Source: Yarrowia lipolytica (Eukaryota > Ascomycota > Dipodascomycetes > Dipodascales). From it: 64,000 nucleotides of DNA. Below, in pieces: positions 43,818 through 53,018 of this stretch; position 1 is the first letter of the stretch; every line of letters begins with the position of its first letter. Under the pieces are notes generated by a model. The model did not search any database. It was given only the letters and a program-made list of their open reading frames with translations, and was not told the origin of the DNA. The stretch is taken from the NCBI RefSeq assembly GCF_001761485.1, contig NC_090771.1, positions 2,790,001 through 2,854,000 on the forward strand. Reading direction: 5' to 3'. A program made the translations under genes and the position numbers.

Positions 43818-44873
43818 TTAAAACTTGCCCTTCTGCTCAGGAACAATGGAGATAACCTTTCCAGTATCAACAAAGCTCTCGAGGTTGTCCAGAACCGCCT
43901 TCTCCATCTTGAAATGGGTCTCGTGGGACCAGGTTCCCATATGAGGCAGAAGCAGGGTTCTAGGGTGTTTCAAAAGACCTTCTTCAATGGCAGGCTCTCG
44001 CTCGAATACATCGAGACCGACTCCTCCAATCTTTCCAGAGTTTAGACCGTCCACTAGGGCCTTCTCGTCGCAAACAGGGCCTCGAGCGGTGTTGACAATG
44101 ATGACTCCGTCCTTCATTTTGGAGATGGACTCTGCGTTGACGAGGTGCTTGGTAGCAGCATTAAGAGGCACGTTGATGGAAATGACATCGGCCTTGGAAA
44201 ATAGATCTTCAGGCGACTGGCAGTAGACAGAGTCCTTTTCCAGCTCGGGGGCCAGGCGATTTCGGTTGTAGTACAGCACCTTGCTGAAACCCAGAGGAGC
44301 CACGTAGTCTCTGATTTCTCGGCCGATTCCGCCCATACCGAGAATTCCGAGAGTCTTGCCGGAGATGTCGTTGCCCAGGGCCACTCCCTTGAGCCATTGG
44401 CCCTTTTGCAAGTTGAGAGCTCCGTCTCCGAAGTTTCGCAGGGTGCCGATCATTAGATACAGGTTCGTGAGAGCAGTCGACTCGTCGGCCATGGACTGCA
44501 CGTTGCTGACCTGAATGCCTCTTTCGGAGAAGAAGGGCACATCGATCTGGTCATAGCCTGCTCCGTAATGGCAGACAGCTTTGCAGGACTCAGGAAGAGC
44601 CTTGGCCAGCTCCTCGTCGAACCGGCCGGTCTTTTTGACACTGATGAAGGTTCGGAAGATGGCATTGATGTCCTTGTAGGTGTTTTTGAGGTCCTTGAGA
44701 AACGATTCTCGGTCAGTTCCATCCTTGAGAGTCACCACGTCGGCCTTCTTCTTGAGCTTTTCAAACTCGTCTTTGGCGTCCACCACGTTGTCAAGGAACA
44801 GGATCTTCTGTCTTTGGGTCGAGTACAATCGGGCGAGCGACTGTCGCGCAAACTGTGGTCGGATACGGAGCAT
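43818..44873 (-). CDS. D-isomer 2-hydroxyacid dehydrogenase, probably mitochondrial (glyoxylate reductase-like)
   Basis: A 351-residue NAD(P)-dependent reductase of the D-2-hydroxyacid family. The nucleotide-binding GMGGIG is at 179-184. The catalytic triad is R264 (NTARGPV), E293 (FEREP) and H311 (LPHMGTWSHET). The closest familiar relatives are yeast Gor1-type enzymes, which reduce glyoxylate or hydroxypyruvate. The substrate cannot be fixed from sequence. The first 23 residues (MLRIRPQFARQSLARLYSTQ and on) are rich in arginine with no acids and end in RLYS, a good mitochondrial presequence. The start is the ATG at 44873; the frame extends 12 bases upstream only to a TTG. It is divergent from the SDR gene at 45717. 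Confidence 0.88.
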   Translation of the reverse strand: MLRIRPQFARQSLARLYSTQRQKILFLDNVVDAKDEFEKLKKKADVVTLKDGTDRESFLKDLKNTYKDINAIFRTFISVKKTGRFDEELAKALPESCKAVCHYGAGYDQIDVPFFSERGIQVSNVQSMADESTALTNLYLMIGTLRNFGDGALNLQKGQWLKGVALGNDISGKTLGILGMGGIGREIRDYVAPLGFSKVLYYNRNRLAPELEKDSVYCQSPEDLFSKADVISINVPLNAATKHLVNAESISKMKDGVIIVNTARGPVCDEKALVDGLNSGKIGGVGLDVFEREPAIEEGLLKHPRTLLLPHMGTWSHETHFKMEKAVLDNLESFVDTGKVISIVPEQKGKF

Positions 44874-45716
44874 TGTGTGTTGCAATTGAGTGTGTTGTTG
44901 GATGCGTACTGTACTATTAGTCTGGGGTTAGCTCCTTGGGTACTTCCTCCTTTAGGTTGACCCCCACGCTAAGCGGAGCACCCCCACAAGGTCATTGGGA
45001 CTTTTGAGGGCTCTATCCTCAGGCTTTTATTGGTGGCCCACATGAGTCAAAGTCTGACTCAATAGCACGCCCACACACGCACTTGTGCGGTTACAATTGA
45101 CAGTTGCAGGTTTTGTACGAGACGGGGTACCACTCCTTACAGTTACACACAGGGCATGTAACTCGAAGAAAGAAGACGTATAACCACGTATAAATGCGCA
45201 ATAGTGCAGTCTGAAAGAGACATGTATGGGAGCAAAGGTTCGCCACGAGGTGAGCTACTTGTACCAATGCCAGGCTATCATCTAGCCTCCTTTGCATCTG
45301 CTGTAGCTGCTATAATAGCCCTTCATCATATAAGGGTCATATCTGTTTGGCGCTGAATAATTAGATCCCACCGCCAGCCTGCTTGAACTTGCCTCAGACG
45401 TTGTTTTTTTTCCGCCACCTTAGTAATTCATGCAGATGAGATGTGTTCCAAGGCGGACTTATCTGGAGAGCTCCCATGAGAACTGTAAAAATCTAAAGAT
45501 ATATATCTGTTTAAAATTATTTATTCAATTGATTTCCGAAAACTCCGGCTGGAAATGCCTATTCTCCGTCCCTCTAGCTCCTCCCCTCCCTCCTGCTGCC
45601 CTGTCTCAAATGTACCTTGCGTCCAAATAGCGTTGTATACCTAAAGCCATCAGCCCTGCACAGCAGGACTCTAATACTTAAGCCCCGGATTTCGCCACCT
45701 TTCGCAACTACACACC
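44874..45716. other. Divergent promoter region, dehydrogenase and SDR genes
   Basis: 843 bases between two oxidoreductase genes transcribed apart. It holds pyrimidine-rich sequence before 45717. No further gene and no clear operator was recognised. Confidence 0.5.
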
Positions 45717-46658
45717 ATGCCCTCTCTAGCCGATATCAAACAGGTCAATGCGGCCTATAAGCCCACCGTTAAGGATGCCGTTGCCGTCTTCTTCGGCGGA
45801 ACGTCCGGAATCGGAAAAGAGACCGCCTACATGTTTGCTAAGAAGTTCGATAGCCCCACGGTGATCATTGTGGGACGAAGTGAAGAGGCAGGCAACAAGA
45901 TTGTCAATGATCTCAAGGAGCTCAATGCAAAGGCAACCTTCATTAAGAGCGATCTGTCGCAGATGAAGGAGGTGGTGCGAGTGTCGGACATTGTCAAGCG
46001 GGACGTGACCAAGATCAACCTGCTGTTTCTGTCCCAGGGCATTCTGAGCACCGCTGGAAGAACTGAGACCTCGGAGGGAATCGAGCTGCGAATGTCGCTC
46101 AACTACTACGGTCGATGGCTCGCCGTCAAGGAACTGCTGCCTCTGGTTCAGACGGCCTACGACGAAGGAGACAAGGACAATGCACGTGTCATGACTGTGC
46201 TGGCACCCGGAAACGAGGGTCCCTACGTGGAGGACGACATGCAGCTGCGAACTAAGTTCTCCATGATGAACCAGAACCGTCATATTGTGCAGTTCAGCTC
46301 TGCAGCAGTCATGAAGTTTGCTCGAGAGCATCCTGATCTGTCCTTCATTCACGCTCACCCCGGTCTCGTGGCCACTGGAATCATGCGAGAGCTGCCCTGG
46401 TACGTCAGATACCCTTCTGCTATTCTCATGAAGACTCCTTGGGCCGTTTCTCCTGCTGACTCTGGAGAAAAGTTCTTCTACATGAGTGCGTCTTGCCCCA
46501 AGTTTGCCCACGGCGCCTTCCTGCTCAACCCTGCCTGTGAGTCCATCAAGGAGAAGCCCGTCAGCAAGGGATACTTGACTGAGCAGCATCAGGACAAGAT
46601 CTGGAAGCACACCGAGGAGGAGTTCGAACTCGCTCTCAATGGTCTTAACAAGGCCTAA
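45717..46658 (+). CDS. Divergent short-chain dehydrogenase/reductase lacking the Tyr-Lys pair
   Basis: A 313-residue Rossmann protein. The cofactor loop GGTSGIG (27-33) and the following VGRSEEAG point to NADP(H) binding; a DLS motif (about 80) fits the adenine pocket. The usual NAG is SQG (LLFLSQG). Where classical SDRs have YxxxK just before the ARxHP segment, this protein reads NRHIVQFSSAAVMKFAREHP, so neither the tyrosine nor the lysine stands at its expected place. The later HPGLVATGIM segment is conserved. It may use other residues, or have lost catalysis and act as a binding protein. Similar SDRs are common in filamentous fungi. The substrate is unknown. Confidence 0.78.
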   Translation: MPSLADIKQVNAAYKPTVKDAVAVFFGGTSGIGKETAYMFAKKFDSPTVIIVGRSEEAGNKIVNDLKELNAKATFIKSDLSQMKEVVRVSDIVKRDVTKINLLFLSQGILSTAGRTETSEGIELRMSLNYYGRWLAVKELLPLVQTAYDEGDKDNARVMTVLAPGNEGPYVEDDMQLRTKFSMMNQNRHIVQFSSAAVMKFAREHPDLSFIHAHPGLVATGIMRELPWYVRYPSAILMKTPWAVSPADSGEKFFYMSASCPKFAHGAFLLNPACESIKEKPVSKGYLTEQHQDKIWKHTEEEFELALNGLNKA

Positions 46659-46932
46659 CTTTTGAACAGTTGGACGATAGTGTATAGTTACGATAGTATT
46701 TATAATTGAATGAGTGTAAAATTACTGTATATACAGTAGAGAGTCCCTGGTGCTATTGGGGGGTGTTTAAGTCGTTTAGCTATTAGTGTTCCTGGCTGTT
46801 GTATGCTGCGGCCCGCATCCTTATGGTCAATATGTTGGATGTGTGCTGCATGTCGGTGAAATCCTGTCGTCGTGTTTGTATCGTGGTGTATCGTATAAAT
46901 GCTACTGTGTCCATGCTCCCGGCGGCATCTCT

Positions 46933-47415
46933 CTATAGCTCGTCTTTAACCATCTTAATCGCCGAGGTAATATCTGACGTCACGAACAGATAATAGACCG
47001 CCTCGCTGAATCCAAAGGCGAGACAGATGGCGAGGAATATCTTGGCAATCACGTTGCGCTGGATCTCGTAGCGTCCCTTCTCGATGAGCCGGATCAGAGC
47101 CTCCTGCTCGTCCTTGCTGAGATTCATGAAGAAGTCCAGGAGTCGCAAGAAGATGGATCCGGTCACACAAATGATGAGAAAGTGCTGCACTCGGTTAGCC
47201 TCTTGCGAGTACCACCAACCTTCCGGTGCCTTGGTGTTGATATGTCCGGAGATGAAAAACACGTCGAGAACGGTGGTGAACAGTAACGTGTAAATCTCGT
47301 CTCGTCGGGTCACCACTCCTGGAGACCACGGAATGTATGCAAGGCCCAGGAGGCAGCCATAATCGAGAAGCACGCAGAAGATGGACACGGCCAGTGAGCT
47401 CTGAAACGAAGCCAT
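46933..47415 (-). CDS. Small membrane protein, possibly Ilm1-like
   Basis: A 160-residue protein with about four hydrophobic segments (roughly 8-28, 42-58, 78-98, 122-147). Between the third and fourth is a charged helix, LSKDEQEALIRLIEKGRYEIQRN. There is no signal peptide apart from the first membrane segment. The segment RDEIYTLLFTTVLDVFFISGH weakly resembles yeast Ilm1, an ER membrane protein affecting mitochondrial DNA maintenance, but I cannot confirm it by eye. It is convergent with the SDR gene; the two stops are 274 bases apart. The frame is clean and codon use resembles neighbouring genes, so it is probably real. Confidence 0.65.
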   Translation of the reverse strand: MASFQSSLAVSIFCVLLDYGCLLGLAYIPWSPGVVTRRDEIYTLLFTTVLDVFFISGHINTKAPEGWWYSQEANRVQHFLIICVTGSIFLRLLDFFMNLSKDEQEALIRLIEKGRYEIQRNVIAKIFLAICLAFGFSEAVYYLFVTSDITSAIKMVKDEL

Positions 47416-47878
47416 GATGTGTGTGTGTTGGTGAGTATGACCGTCGTTGGCAAGTGTGTCGTATGATGTTTATCAAGAATCTACACCAGAGTGCAACTTC
47501 AACGCCATCTCATGAAAGTTAGCGGGGTACCCGTGCGTCTCAGACGTCGGTACAGCGTTAGCGAAATTATCACGTTGGGACCGTTGCGTATACTGATGAG
47601 ATTCTGCCTGTATAACAGTTGTGCTATGTCGTAAACGGGTCTACTTGTAACTCCTCGGCACAAGCTTCAGACTACTGGTAACTTCGTAATACAAAAATAT
47701 AGTCTCAACCGGCAAACTAATAAGATGGCCACTACAAGTATGATACTTCTAGCACGTTCCACTTGCTCTATCTATCCGAAAGTAACATCTTCACAAGACA
47801 TGGTCCAGTCTACAAGTGTACCAGTGTATAAAAATAAACGACACCTCTGCAGCAGCTACTTGTAGCTTGAAGTGCAAA
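47416..47878. other. Region between small membrane-protein gene and 5S rRNA
   Basis: 463 bases upstream of the membrane-protein gene and downstream of the 5S gene. It contains ACTTGTA-type motifs (about 47643 and 47860) and TTTT at the 5S 3' end (47876-47879 complement). No other gene was seen. Confidence 0.5.
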
Positions 47879-47999
47879 AGATTACAGCACCCAGGATTCT
47901 CGTATGGTCTCCCACTACAATACTAACTAGGCTCTCTGGTGCTTGACTATGGCTGATCGGAAGGGGAAGCCGTATTTTCACCAGGATATGGCCGTAACC
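47879..47999 (-). rRNA. RDN5: 5S ribosomal RNA, second cistron of a tRNA-5S unit
   Basis: 121 bases beginning GGTTACGGCCATATCCTGG and ending GGTGCTGTAATCT, with the fungal 5S internal segments (for example GTAGTGGGAGACCATACGAGAATC). The ends pair as helix I: GGTTACGGC with GCTGTAATC gives nine pairs including G-U wobbles. It begins four bases after tRNA-Glu, with no T-run between, and ends at TTTT, so both should be transcribed as one RNA from the tRNA promoter. Dispersed and tRNA-linked 5S genes are known from Y. lipolytica. Several bases differ from the 5S consensus I remember, so it could be a variant copy. Confidence 0.9.
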
Positions 48000-48003
48000 A
48001 TAA

Positions 48004-48084
48004 CTCCGATACGGGGAATCGAACCCCGGTCTCCACGGTTCTCAACATGAGAGCGTGATGTGATAGCCCCTACACTATATCGGA
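48004..48084 (-). tRNA. tE(CUC): tRNA-Glu (anticodon CTC) with 9-base intron, first cistron of a tRNA-5S unit
   Basis: 81 bases starting TCCGATATAGTGTAGGGGCT and ending CCCCGTATCGGAG; the acceptor arms TCCGATA and TATCGGA pair fully. The anticodon stem/loop is TCACG-CTCTCA...C-CGTGG. The 9-base intron TGTTGAGAA sits after position 37, the standard place, and includes TGAGA, complementary to the anticodon region, as in other pre-tRNAs. Without the intron it is 72 bases, close to yeast tRNA-Glu. The spacer to the 5S gene is only TTAT, so no terminator separates them. Confidence 0.95.
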
Positions 48085-48507
48085 AATATACGTAAAAAAA
48101 TGATGAAATCACCCTTGACCCATGGTCTAGAAAATAGACTCTTAATCTATAATTATATTTACATCAGTAAATAAAGTGGTAGATACCTTTGAGTATATTC
48201 TTTATCTCAGTGTAGTCTTGGATCACATAGTATTGTTTTGCGATGTGCTTTAAGGCACTTACTGAAAACCAAAGGCGTGCCTATAGTCTCTAAAAGAGTG
48301 TAAAGCTTCGGAAGTGTACAGTAATAGATGCAACTCAGACAATATTTCTATCCGAGCAAGTTACAATTTCGATCCTGTCAGCTAACCTTTCCACTGTACC
48401 ACATTGTTCTACTAACAATACTACTAAGTCTCTCCAGTTTTGGTTCTATCAAATCAATTTCTAAGGTCTATGTTATGTGTCTATAAATATGTTGGTCCTG
48501 GATCCGC
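48085..48507. other. Region between tRNA-Glu and aldo-keto reductase gene
   Basis: 423 A/T-rich bases containing the 5' flank of the tRNA-5S unit and the 3' flank of the reductase gene. Nothing else was recognised. Confidence 0.5.
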
Positions 48508-49437
48508 TTAGCAGAAGTCGAAGTCGGGGAATCCGAGGTCAACACCCCACTTAGGCTTGGAGGTTCGGTGGATACCCTCGGTCTTGTGGAGGTCGTTCAG
48601 AGCCTTGAGGTCCTCCTGAGACAGGGTGACAGCAGACTTACCGTTCTCGATGATTCGAGAGTTAGTGACGGATTTGGGGATGACAACAGTGCCGTTACCA
48701 ATGTGGTAAGAGGTGAGAATGCCACCGGGGGAGGTCTTGTACTTGTCGGCAAGCTTGAGAACCAGCTCGTTCTTGAGAAGAGGGCCTCCGACGGAACCAA
48801 AGGGAGAGAAGGCAGTCATGATGATGTTGTTCTTCTTGCAGAACTCCATGAGCTCGAGCTGGGGGAGCAGAGGGTGCAGCTCGACCTGGTTGACAGCAGG
48901 GACAACCTCGGCCTCCTTGAGCAGCTCCTCGAGGTAGGGGATGGAGAAGTTGGAGACACCGATAGACTTGGTCTTGCCAGTCTTGAGGACAGCCTCCATT
49001 TGCTTCCAGGTCTTGGGCTGGGAGCCGGACTCGTCAATGTCTCGAGATCCGTCCTCTCGAAGAGGGTAAACGGGGTCGTTACCGTTGGGGTTGAGGGGAA
49101 CAGGCCAGTGAATCAGGAGCATGTCGACATAGTCGAGACCAAGTCGCTCGAGAGACATGTTGAGGTTCTCCTCGACTCGGTCATGGTAAGTGACCCAGAT
49201 CTTGGTGGTGACAAAGATGTCCTCTCGCTTCACACCCTTCTCCATGGCTCGCTTGATACCAAGGCCGACGGCGTCCTCGTTTCGGTAGTTGAAGGCGGTG
49301 TCAATGTGTCGGTAGCCACCCTCGGTGAGAGCGCACTCGACAGCACCGGCAACCTCCTCGGTGGTGGACTTCCAGGTTCCCAGACCGATGGCAGGGATGG
49401 TCTTGCCGTTGTTCATGGTAAAGTCGATAGAAGTCAT
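48508..49437 (-). CDS. Aldo-keto reductase (glycerol dehydrogenase/Gcy1-like)
   Basis: A 309-residue NADPH-dependent carbonyl reductase with the full AKR catalytic tetrad: D46, Y51, K79 and H110 (motifs GGYRHIDTAFNY, VTTKIWV, LLIHWPVPL). The C-terminal IPKSVTNSRIIEN motif contacts the NADPH phosphate. The closest familiar group is yeast Gcy1/Ypr1 and fungal glycerol dehydrogenases, which interconvert glyceraldehyde or dihydroxyacetone and glycerol and reduce other aldehydes. Polyol metabolism is important in Yarrowia, but the substrate is not readable. I start at 49437, after CACAATCACA and before MTSIDFTMNNGKTIPAIGLG; an upstream in-frame extension of 14 residues lacks conservation features. 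A TATA overlapping a stress element lies 60 bases upstream. Confidence 0.9.
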   Translation of the reverse strand: MTSIDFTMNNGKTIPAIGLGTWKSTTEEVAGAVECALTEGGYRHIDTAFNYRNEDAVGLGIKRAMEKGVKREDIFVTTKIWVTYHDRVEENLNMSLERLGLDYVDMLLIHWPVPLNPNGNDPVYPLREDGSRDIDESGSQPKTWKQMEAVLKTGKTKSIGVSNFSIPYLEELLKEAEVVPAVNQVELHPLLPQLELMEFCKKNNIIMTAFSPFGSVGGPLLKNELVLKLADKYKTSPGGILTSYHIGNGTVVIPKSVTNSRIIENGKSAVTLSQEDLKALNDLHKTEGIHRTSKPKWGVDLGFPDFDFC

Positions 49438-49493
49438 TGTGATTGTTGTGTGTTTGTGAATGTATTGATATCGAACCACAGCATGGAAAATAG

Positions 49494-49505
49494 CCCCTTT
49501 ATATA
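49494..49505 (-). promoter_or_regulatory. TATA box next to a stress element, aldo-keto reductase promoter
   Basis: On the minus strand this reads TATATAAAGGGG. The TATA and an AGGGG stress-element core overlap, 57-68 bases before the ATG. Stress induction of a polyol-type reductase would make sense. Confidence 0.5.
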
Positions 49506-49610
49506 CATTATTCGTGGCAAACTCGGCTCTCCTACAAGCCCTCGATGCTAGAGTCTGAATGTTGATATTGGAGGTTTAGTGACGTAATGTGCCTGACTTA
49601 TGTGTAACCG

Positions 49611-49618
49611 AACCCTAA
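49611..49618 (+). promoter_or_regulatory. AACCCTAA box upstream of aldo-keto reductase
   Basis: A single copy of the box, 174 bases before the ATG at 49437. It is the same core as at 12410-12423 and (inverted) 55685-55692. Confidence 0.4.
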
Positions 49619-51088
49619 AGGGTGACGAACACTTTTGTCCAAATGCCCGTTATGGCGTACATTTATGCCTCAACAGCAGCATTAGAGATAACGAATTGAC
49701 GTCATAGCAACAGGAGGTAAAAATGATCAGCGGCATTTATTGAGTCTTTCGCAATCTGTAGATGTTTTTCTCGTCAATTCTCTATTTGTTCTAACCACCT
49801 CTTCTGCTCCGTGCGCGACTCCCGATGTCGTGTTAGTTTGGTGTTTCCTACAAAGAGTACAAGTAATTAGTCCAGAATATGAAGTGTACAAAACTTCCCA
49901 GCACAAACCCATTCTTCCCTCTTTTTCTCTCTCTCTCTCTCTTTTCTCAACCGCACGTAAAACCTGTATCTCTCTCTCTACAGTAACGCCACTTCCATGT
50001 CCTTTCGGTCTCAACTCTCTTTTGGCTCAGTTGTTACACGGCTACAAGTAGGAGAGAATATGGATCCACAGGAAGATTTAGGCCTGAAACCAAGACTCAG
50101 ACATCTTTCATCAACGAAAATAGCCCGGAACAAAAGTAAACAGGATATGCTATGTAATTCTCCAGGTTCAACTTCCCAGTCCATCAACTTCTATGCACCA
50201 TTTTTGTTACCCCTGAACCCGATATTCTGCGGTTTACTGTACGGCTCCTATACAGTTGGGTTATTACATCATCATACAGATATCACGGCCCAGGGACACG
50301 TATTACGACGTAAAAGGTAGATAGGGCCCTCAAAAAGTTACAGAAAGGGATAGGATTACTGGAATTTGCGATCAAACATGGAACTTTGATCAAAAGCGGC
50401 CGTGAAACGTGTTCAAGTGCCCCTTCTCGCGCTCCTGGTCCCTCGTCCCTTTCACACACTAAATATGTATCATCAGAGACAATGAAACGAGAATGTGATT
50501 TCAAACACTCTTCGATTGATTAACCACCCGAAAAAATCTGCAAGTGTTCCATCCATAAGCCCTCAGGTAGATCTGACATCTAATGCTGTGATAACAGCAA
50601 TCTACCGAATTCTAGAAAGGTTCGGCTAGTTGCTCCTGCGCGCATATTCTCATAAGACGCCCTCGCGATTACCTAAGCTCGGATATGGAAAACTTATATT
50701 GTCGACAACAAACTCAAGACACCCATGCAGCTTCCAGATTAGACCGCATTCCATTTGCCGGCTTTTATCCGGTTCACTAAGCAATCCACATCCGTCATGC
50801 AATTGGCCAGGACATGATAGCGGCGAATAATAAGGGAAGAAAGGCAGGTGTCTCAGGCTAAAGGGAGAAGTTTTCTCAAGGCGCTAAATGGCGTTTTCCA
50901 CACTGTTGTGCTACGCTTCTTTGATCTTCCCCCGGTGTTTAACGCAAAAGACCGCGTTTTCTCTGATTTTTTTGTATTTTCCTAGAATAATTTTCTTCCA
51001 GTATTTTTTTTTATTCTAATGATTCATTACAGCTCACGTGACTTTCTCACGGACCGACACTCAATTTTTCATATTTTTTTCAAAAATC

Positions 51089-51162
51089 GGTTTCTTGGTC
51101 TAGTTGGTCATGGCATCTGCTTAACACGCAGAACGTCGGCAGTTCGATCCTGCCAGAAATCA
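51089..51162 (+). tRNA. tV(AAC): tRNA-Val (anticodon AAC), no intron
   Basis: 74 bases starting GGTTTCTTGGTCTAGTTGGT, with anticodon loop CTTAACAC (AAC), T-arm GGCAGTTCGATCCTGCC and discriminator A. The acceptor arms GGTTTCT and AGAAATC pair with one G-U. It is followed by C then T6. It lies 158 bases from the 3' end of the P450 gene, which runs toward it on the other strand. Confidence 0.95.
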
Positions 51163-51163
51163 C

Positions 51164-51169
51164 TTTTTT
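51164..51169 (+). terminator. Pol III terminator T6 after tRNA-Val
   Basis: Six T's one base past the tRNA 3' end. Confidence 0.9.
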
Positions 51170-51320
51170 ACTACTCAAAAGTCTGGTGCAAGTATTTTGG
51201 GCTCACGCTACAGTCACCGCTTGCACTCACCTCAATCAACACAGGAAACATACTCTTAGAAATACACTCTTACTTTCACCATACCTTTCTCTTTTATTAT
51301 TAAATAACTACCGATGCACC

Positions 51321-53018
51321 CTATTCCTTCTTGGCATGGGCAAAGACCATCATGGAGCCCTCCTTCTCACCGGCAAAATGATCCCAGAGTCGGAAAGTGC
51401 CAATCTCCTCGCCATCTCTCTTCTTGACGTCCCACTCGTTGATCTTGCCGCCCTTTCCTCGACCAGCAACAAACTCGTCAGAGTCATCATAGCCGTAGCC
51501 AAACACACCTGAGCCCAGCTTGCCCTCAAGACAGACCTCAAAGTCATACATAAAGCAGATTCGAGCTACAGCACAGTCCAGCTCGGAGTAAGCAAGAGCT
51601 CTACCGATACAGGATCTAGTACCGATAGAGAAGGGAGCGTAACCAGCTCGAGCGTTTGCAGTTTCATTGAGAGCAGCCTTCTCGTCGATATCCTGGGCCA
51701 CGTCCGAGTACTTGGACGAATCATCCACCTGGCCGCCCCGCAGCCATCGGTAGGGGTCGTATTCGAGAGGCTTAACAAAGTGCTTGGGGTTTCTGTGCAT
51801 GGACCAGGTGGAAACTCCGACATCACAACCCTTAGGGATCTTGCAACCATCAATTACAACGTCTTCCAGGGCAGTTCGTGGGAGAACACCCGGCACGGGA
51901 GGAGACAGACGCATGGACTCATCAATGCAGGCTCGCAGAAGAGGGATGCCCTTGGTGAGGGTAGAGCCGGAGTGGATTTCGTCAACAGAGTAGAACTGGG
52001 CTCGAACCTGTCGAGTCAGCTCCTTTCGGACATCGGGATGAAGACCCAGGTAGTGGAGACAACCAGCCAGAGAAGTAGCAGTGGTATCGGAGCCAGCGAC
52101 AATCAGTAGGTTAGATTCGGACAACAGCTCGTTTCGCTCAAAGCCCTTGCCGGTCTCGGGGTCGGTGGCATGCATCAGGTAGTGGAAGAGATCCTTTCTG
52201 TGTCCCTCATCACCAAGAGCCATTCTCTTGGAGGCCACGGCCCGGGAGTACTCGACAAACTTCTTTCGGTCCTCGACAATGTGACCAAAGAAGTAAGAGC
52301 CGATGAAGGGCAGTTTGTCTAGCAATCGGAAGCAGCCGTAAACGAGATGTCGATGAGCAGCGTTAGAAGTCATTCGCAGAGCAAAACGGTTGTCGGCAGA
52401 AGTCAGCATATCAAAGCCCTTACCGAAGCAGAGCTCGCCCATGACATCAAAAGAGAAGTAGGAAGTCAGTCGAGAGATCATCTTGGCGGGCTTTCCAGAG
52501 GGAGTAACTACAGTGTCTCGAGTGTTGTCTCCGAGAAGATCACATAGCTGCACAATCTTGTCCATGATGTAGGGCTGGGCAGAAGCCAGGGCCTGTTCAG
52601 AGAAGGCATGGGACATGACTCGCTTTTTCTTGGCATGTTCGGACTTGATGATGGCAGAATGAACAGAGGGGAAGCCTTTGACGGCAGGAAAGCCTTCGTA
52701 GAAGTCGGACTTGATGAACTCCTTCTTGTTACCGGAGTAAATGTGTTTGAGAGCAGCGCCGGTATCGAAGGAGACCTTGTTGGGGGCGTATCTGACGACT
52801 GAGCCGTACTTTCGGTGCAGTCGATAGTAGTGAAGATGTCGGTCGCCCTTCCAGGCGTGGTACACGTCAGGAATTGAACTGAGCTTGCACAAGAGAGGGC
52901 CAGGGTATTGTGCTAGAGGATGGAGAGTCAGTCTGTAAAAAGCAGCCAGGGCCAGAAAGCCGCCCACAAAGGCAGCCACTAGGGTCACAAACTGGACAAT
53001 GGTTTCGAGTAGTGACAT
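51321..53018 (-). CDS. Cytochrome P450 monooxygenase (not CYP52-like)
   Basis: A 565-residue membrane-anchored P450. The N-terminal helix (about 5-28) is followed by a proline-rich hinge (LHPLAQYPGPLL). The I-helix oxygen-binding motif is AGSDTT (308-313), the K-helix ExxR is E367-R370, and the heme loop is PFSIGTRSCIG with ligand C470. All are intact. The hinge and the ALPRxxP-like region (PGVLPRTALEDVVIDG) resemble fungal benzoate/trichothecene-type P450s and not the alkane hydroxylases (CYP52) that Yarrowia has in number, nor CYP51 or CYP61. It is longer than usual, with an insertion around 430-455 and an extended glycine-rich stretch near 500-525. It should sit in the ER and take electrons from P450 reductase. 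The substrate is unknown. A TATA lies about 55 bases upstream. Confidence 0.9.
   Translation of the reverse strand: MSLLETIVQFVTLVAAFVGGFLALAAFYRLTLHPLAQYPGPLLCKLSSIPDVYHAWKGDRHLHYYRLHRKYGSVVRYAPNKVSFDTGAALKHIYSGNKKEFIKSDFYEGFPAVKGFPSVHSAIIKSEHAKKKRVMSHAFSEQALASAQPYIMDKIVQLCDLLGDNTRDTVVTPSGKPAKMISRLTSYFSFDVMGELCFGKGFDMLTSADNRFALRMTSNAAHRHLVYGCFRLLDKLPFIGSYFFGHIVEDRKKFVEYSRAVASKRMALGDEGHRKDLFHYLMHATDPETGKGFERNELLSESNLLIVAGSDTTATSLAGCLHYLGLHPDVRKELTRQVRAQFYSVDEIHSGSTLTKGIPLLRACIDESMRLSPPVPGVLPRTALEDVVIDGCKIPKGCDVGVSTWSMHRNPKHFVKPLEYDPYRWLRGGQVDDSSKYSDVAQDIDEKAALNETANARAGYAPFSIGTRSCIGRALAYSELDCAVARICFMYDFEVCLEGKLGSGVFGYGYDDSDEFVAGRGKGGKINEWDVKKRDGEEIGTFRLWDHFAGEKEGSMMVFAHAKKE

Larger units (their letters stand above)
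49438..51088. other. Intergenic region upstream of aldo-keto reductase, up to tRNA-Val
   Basis: 1.65 kb holding the reductase promoter (TATA, stress element, AACCCTAA), a CT-dinucleotide tract (about 49927-49944) and ACTTGTA-type motifs. It becomes T-rich just before the tRNA. No further gene was recognised. Confidence 0.5.

Noticed and set aside
48568-49551. 327-residue frame antisense to the aldo-keto reductase
   Set aside because: Shadow of the biased reductase codons; no domain of its own.
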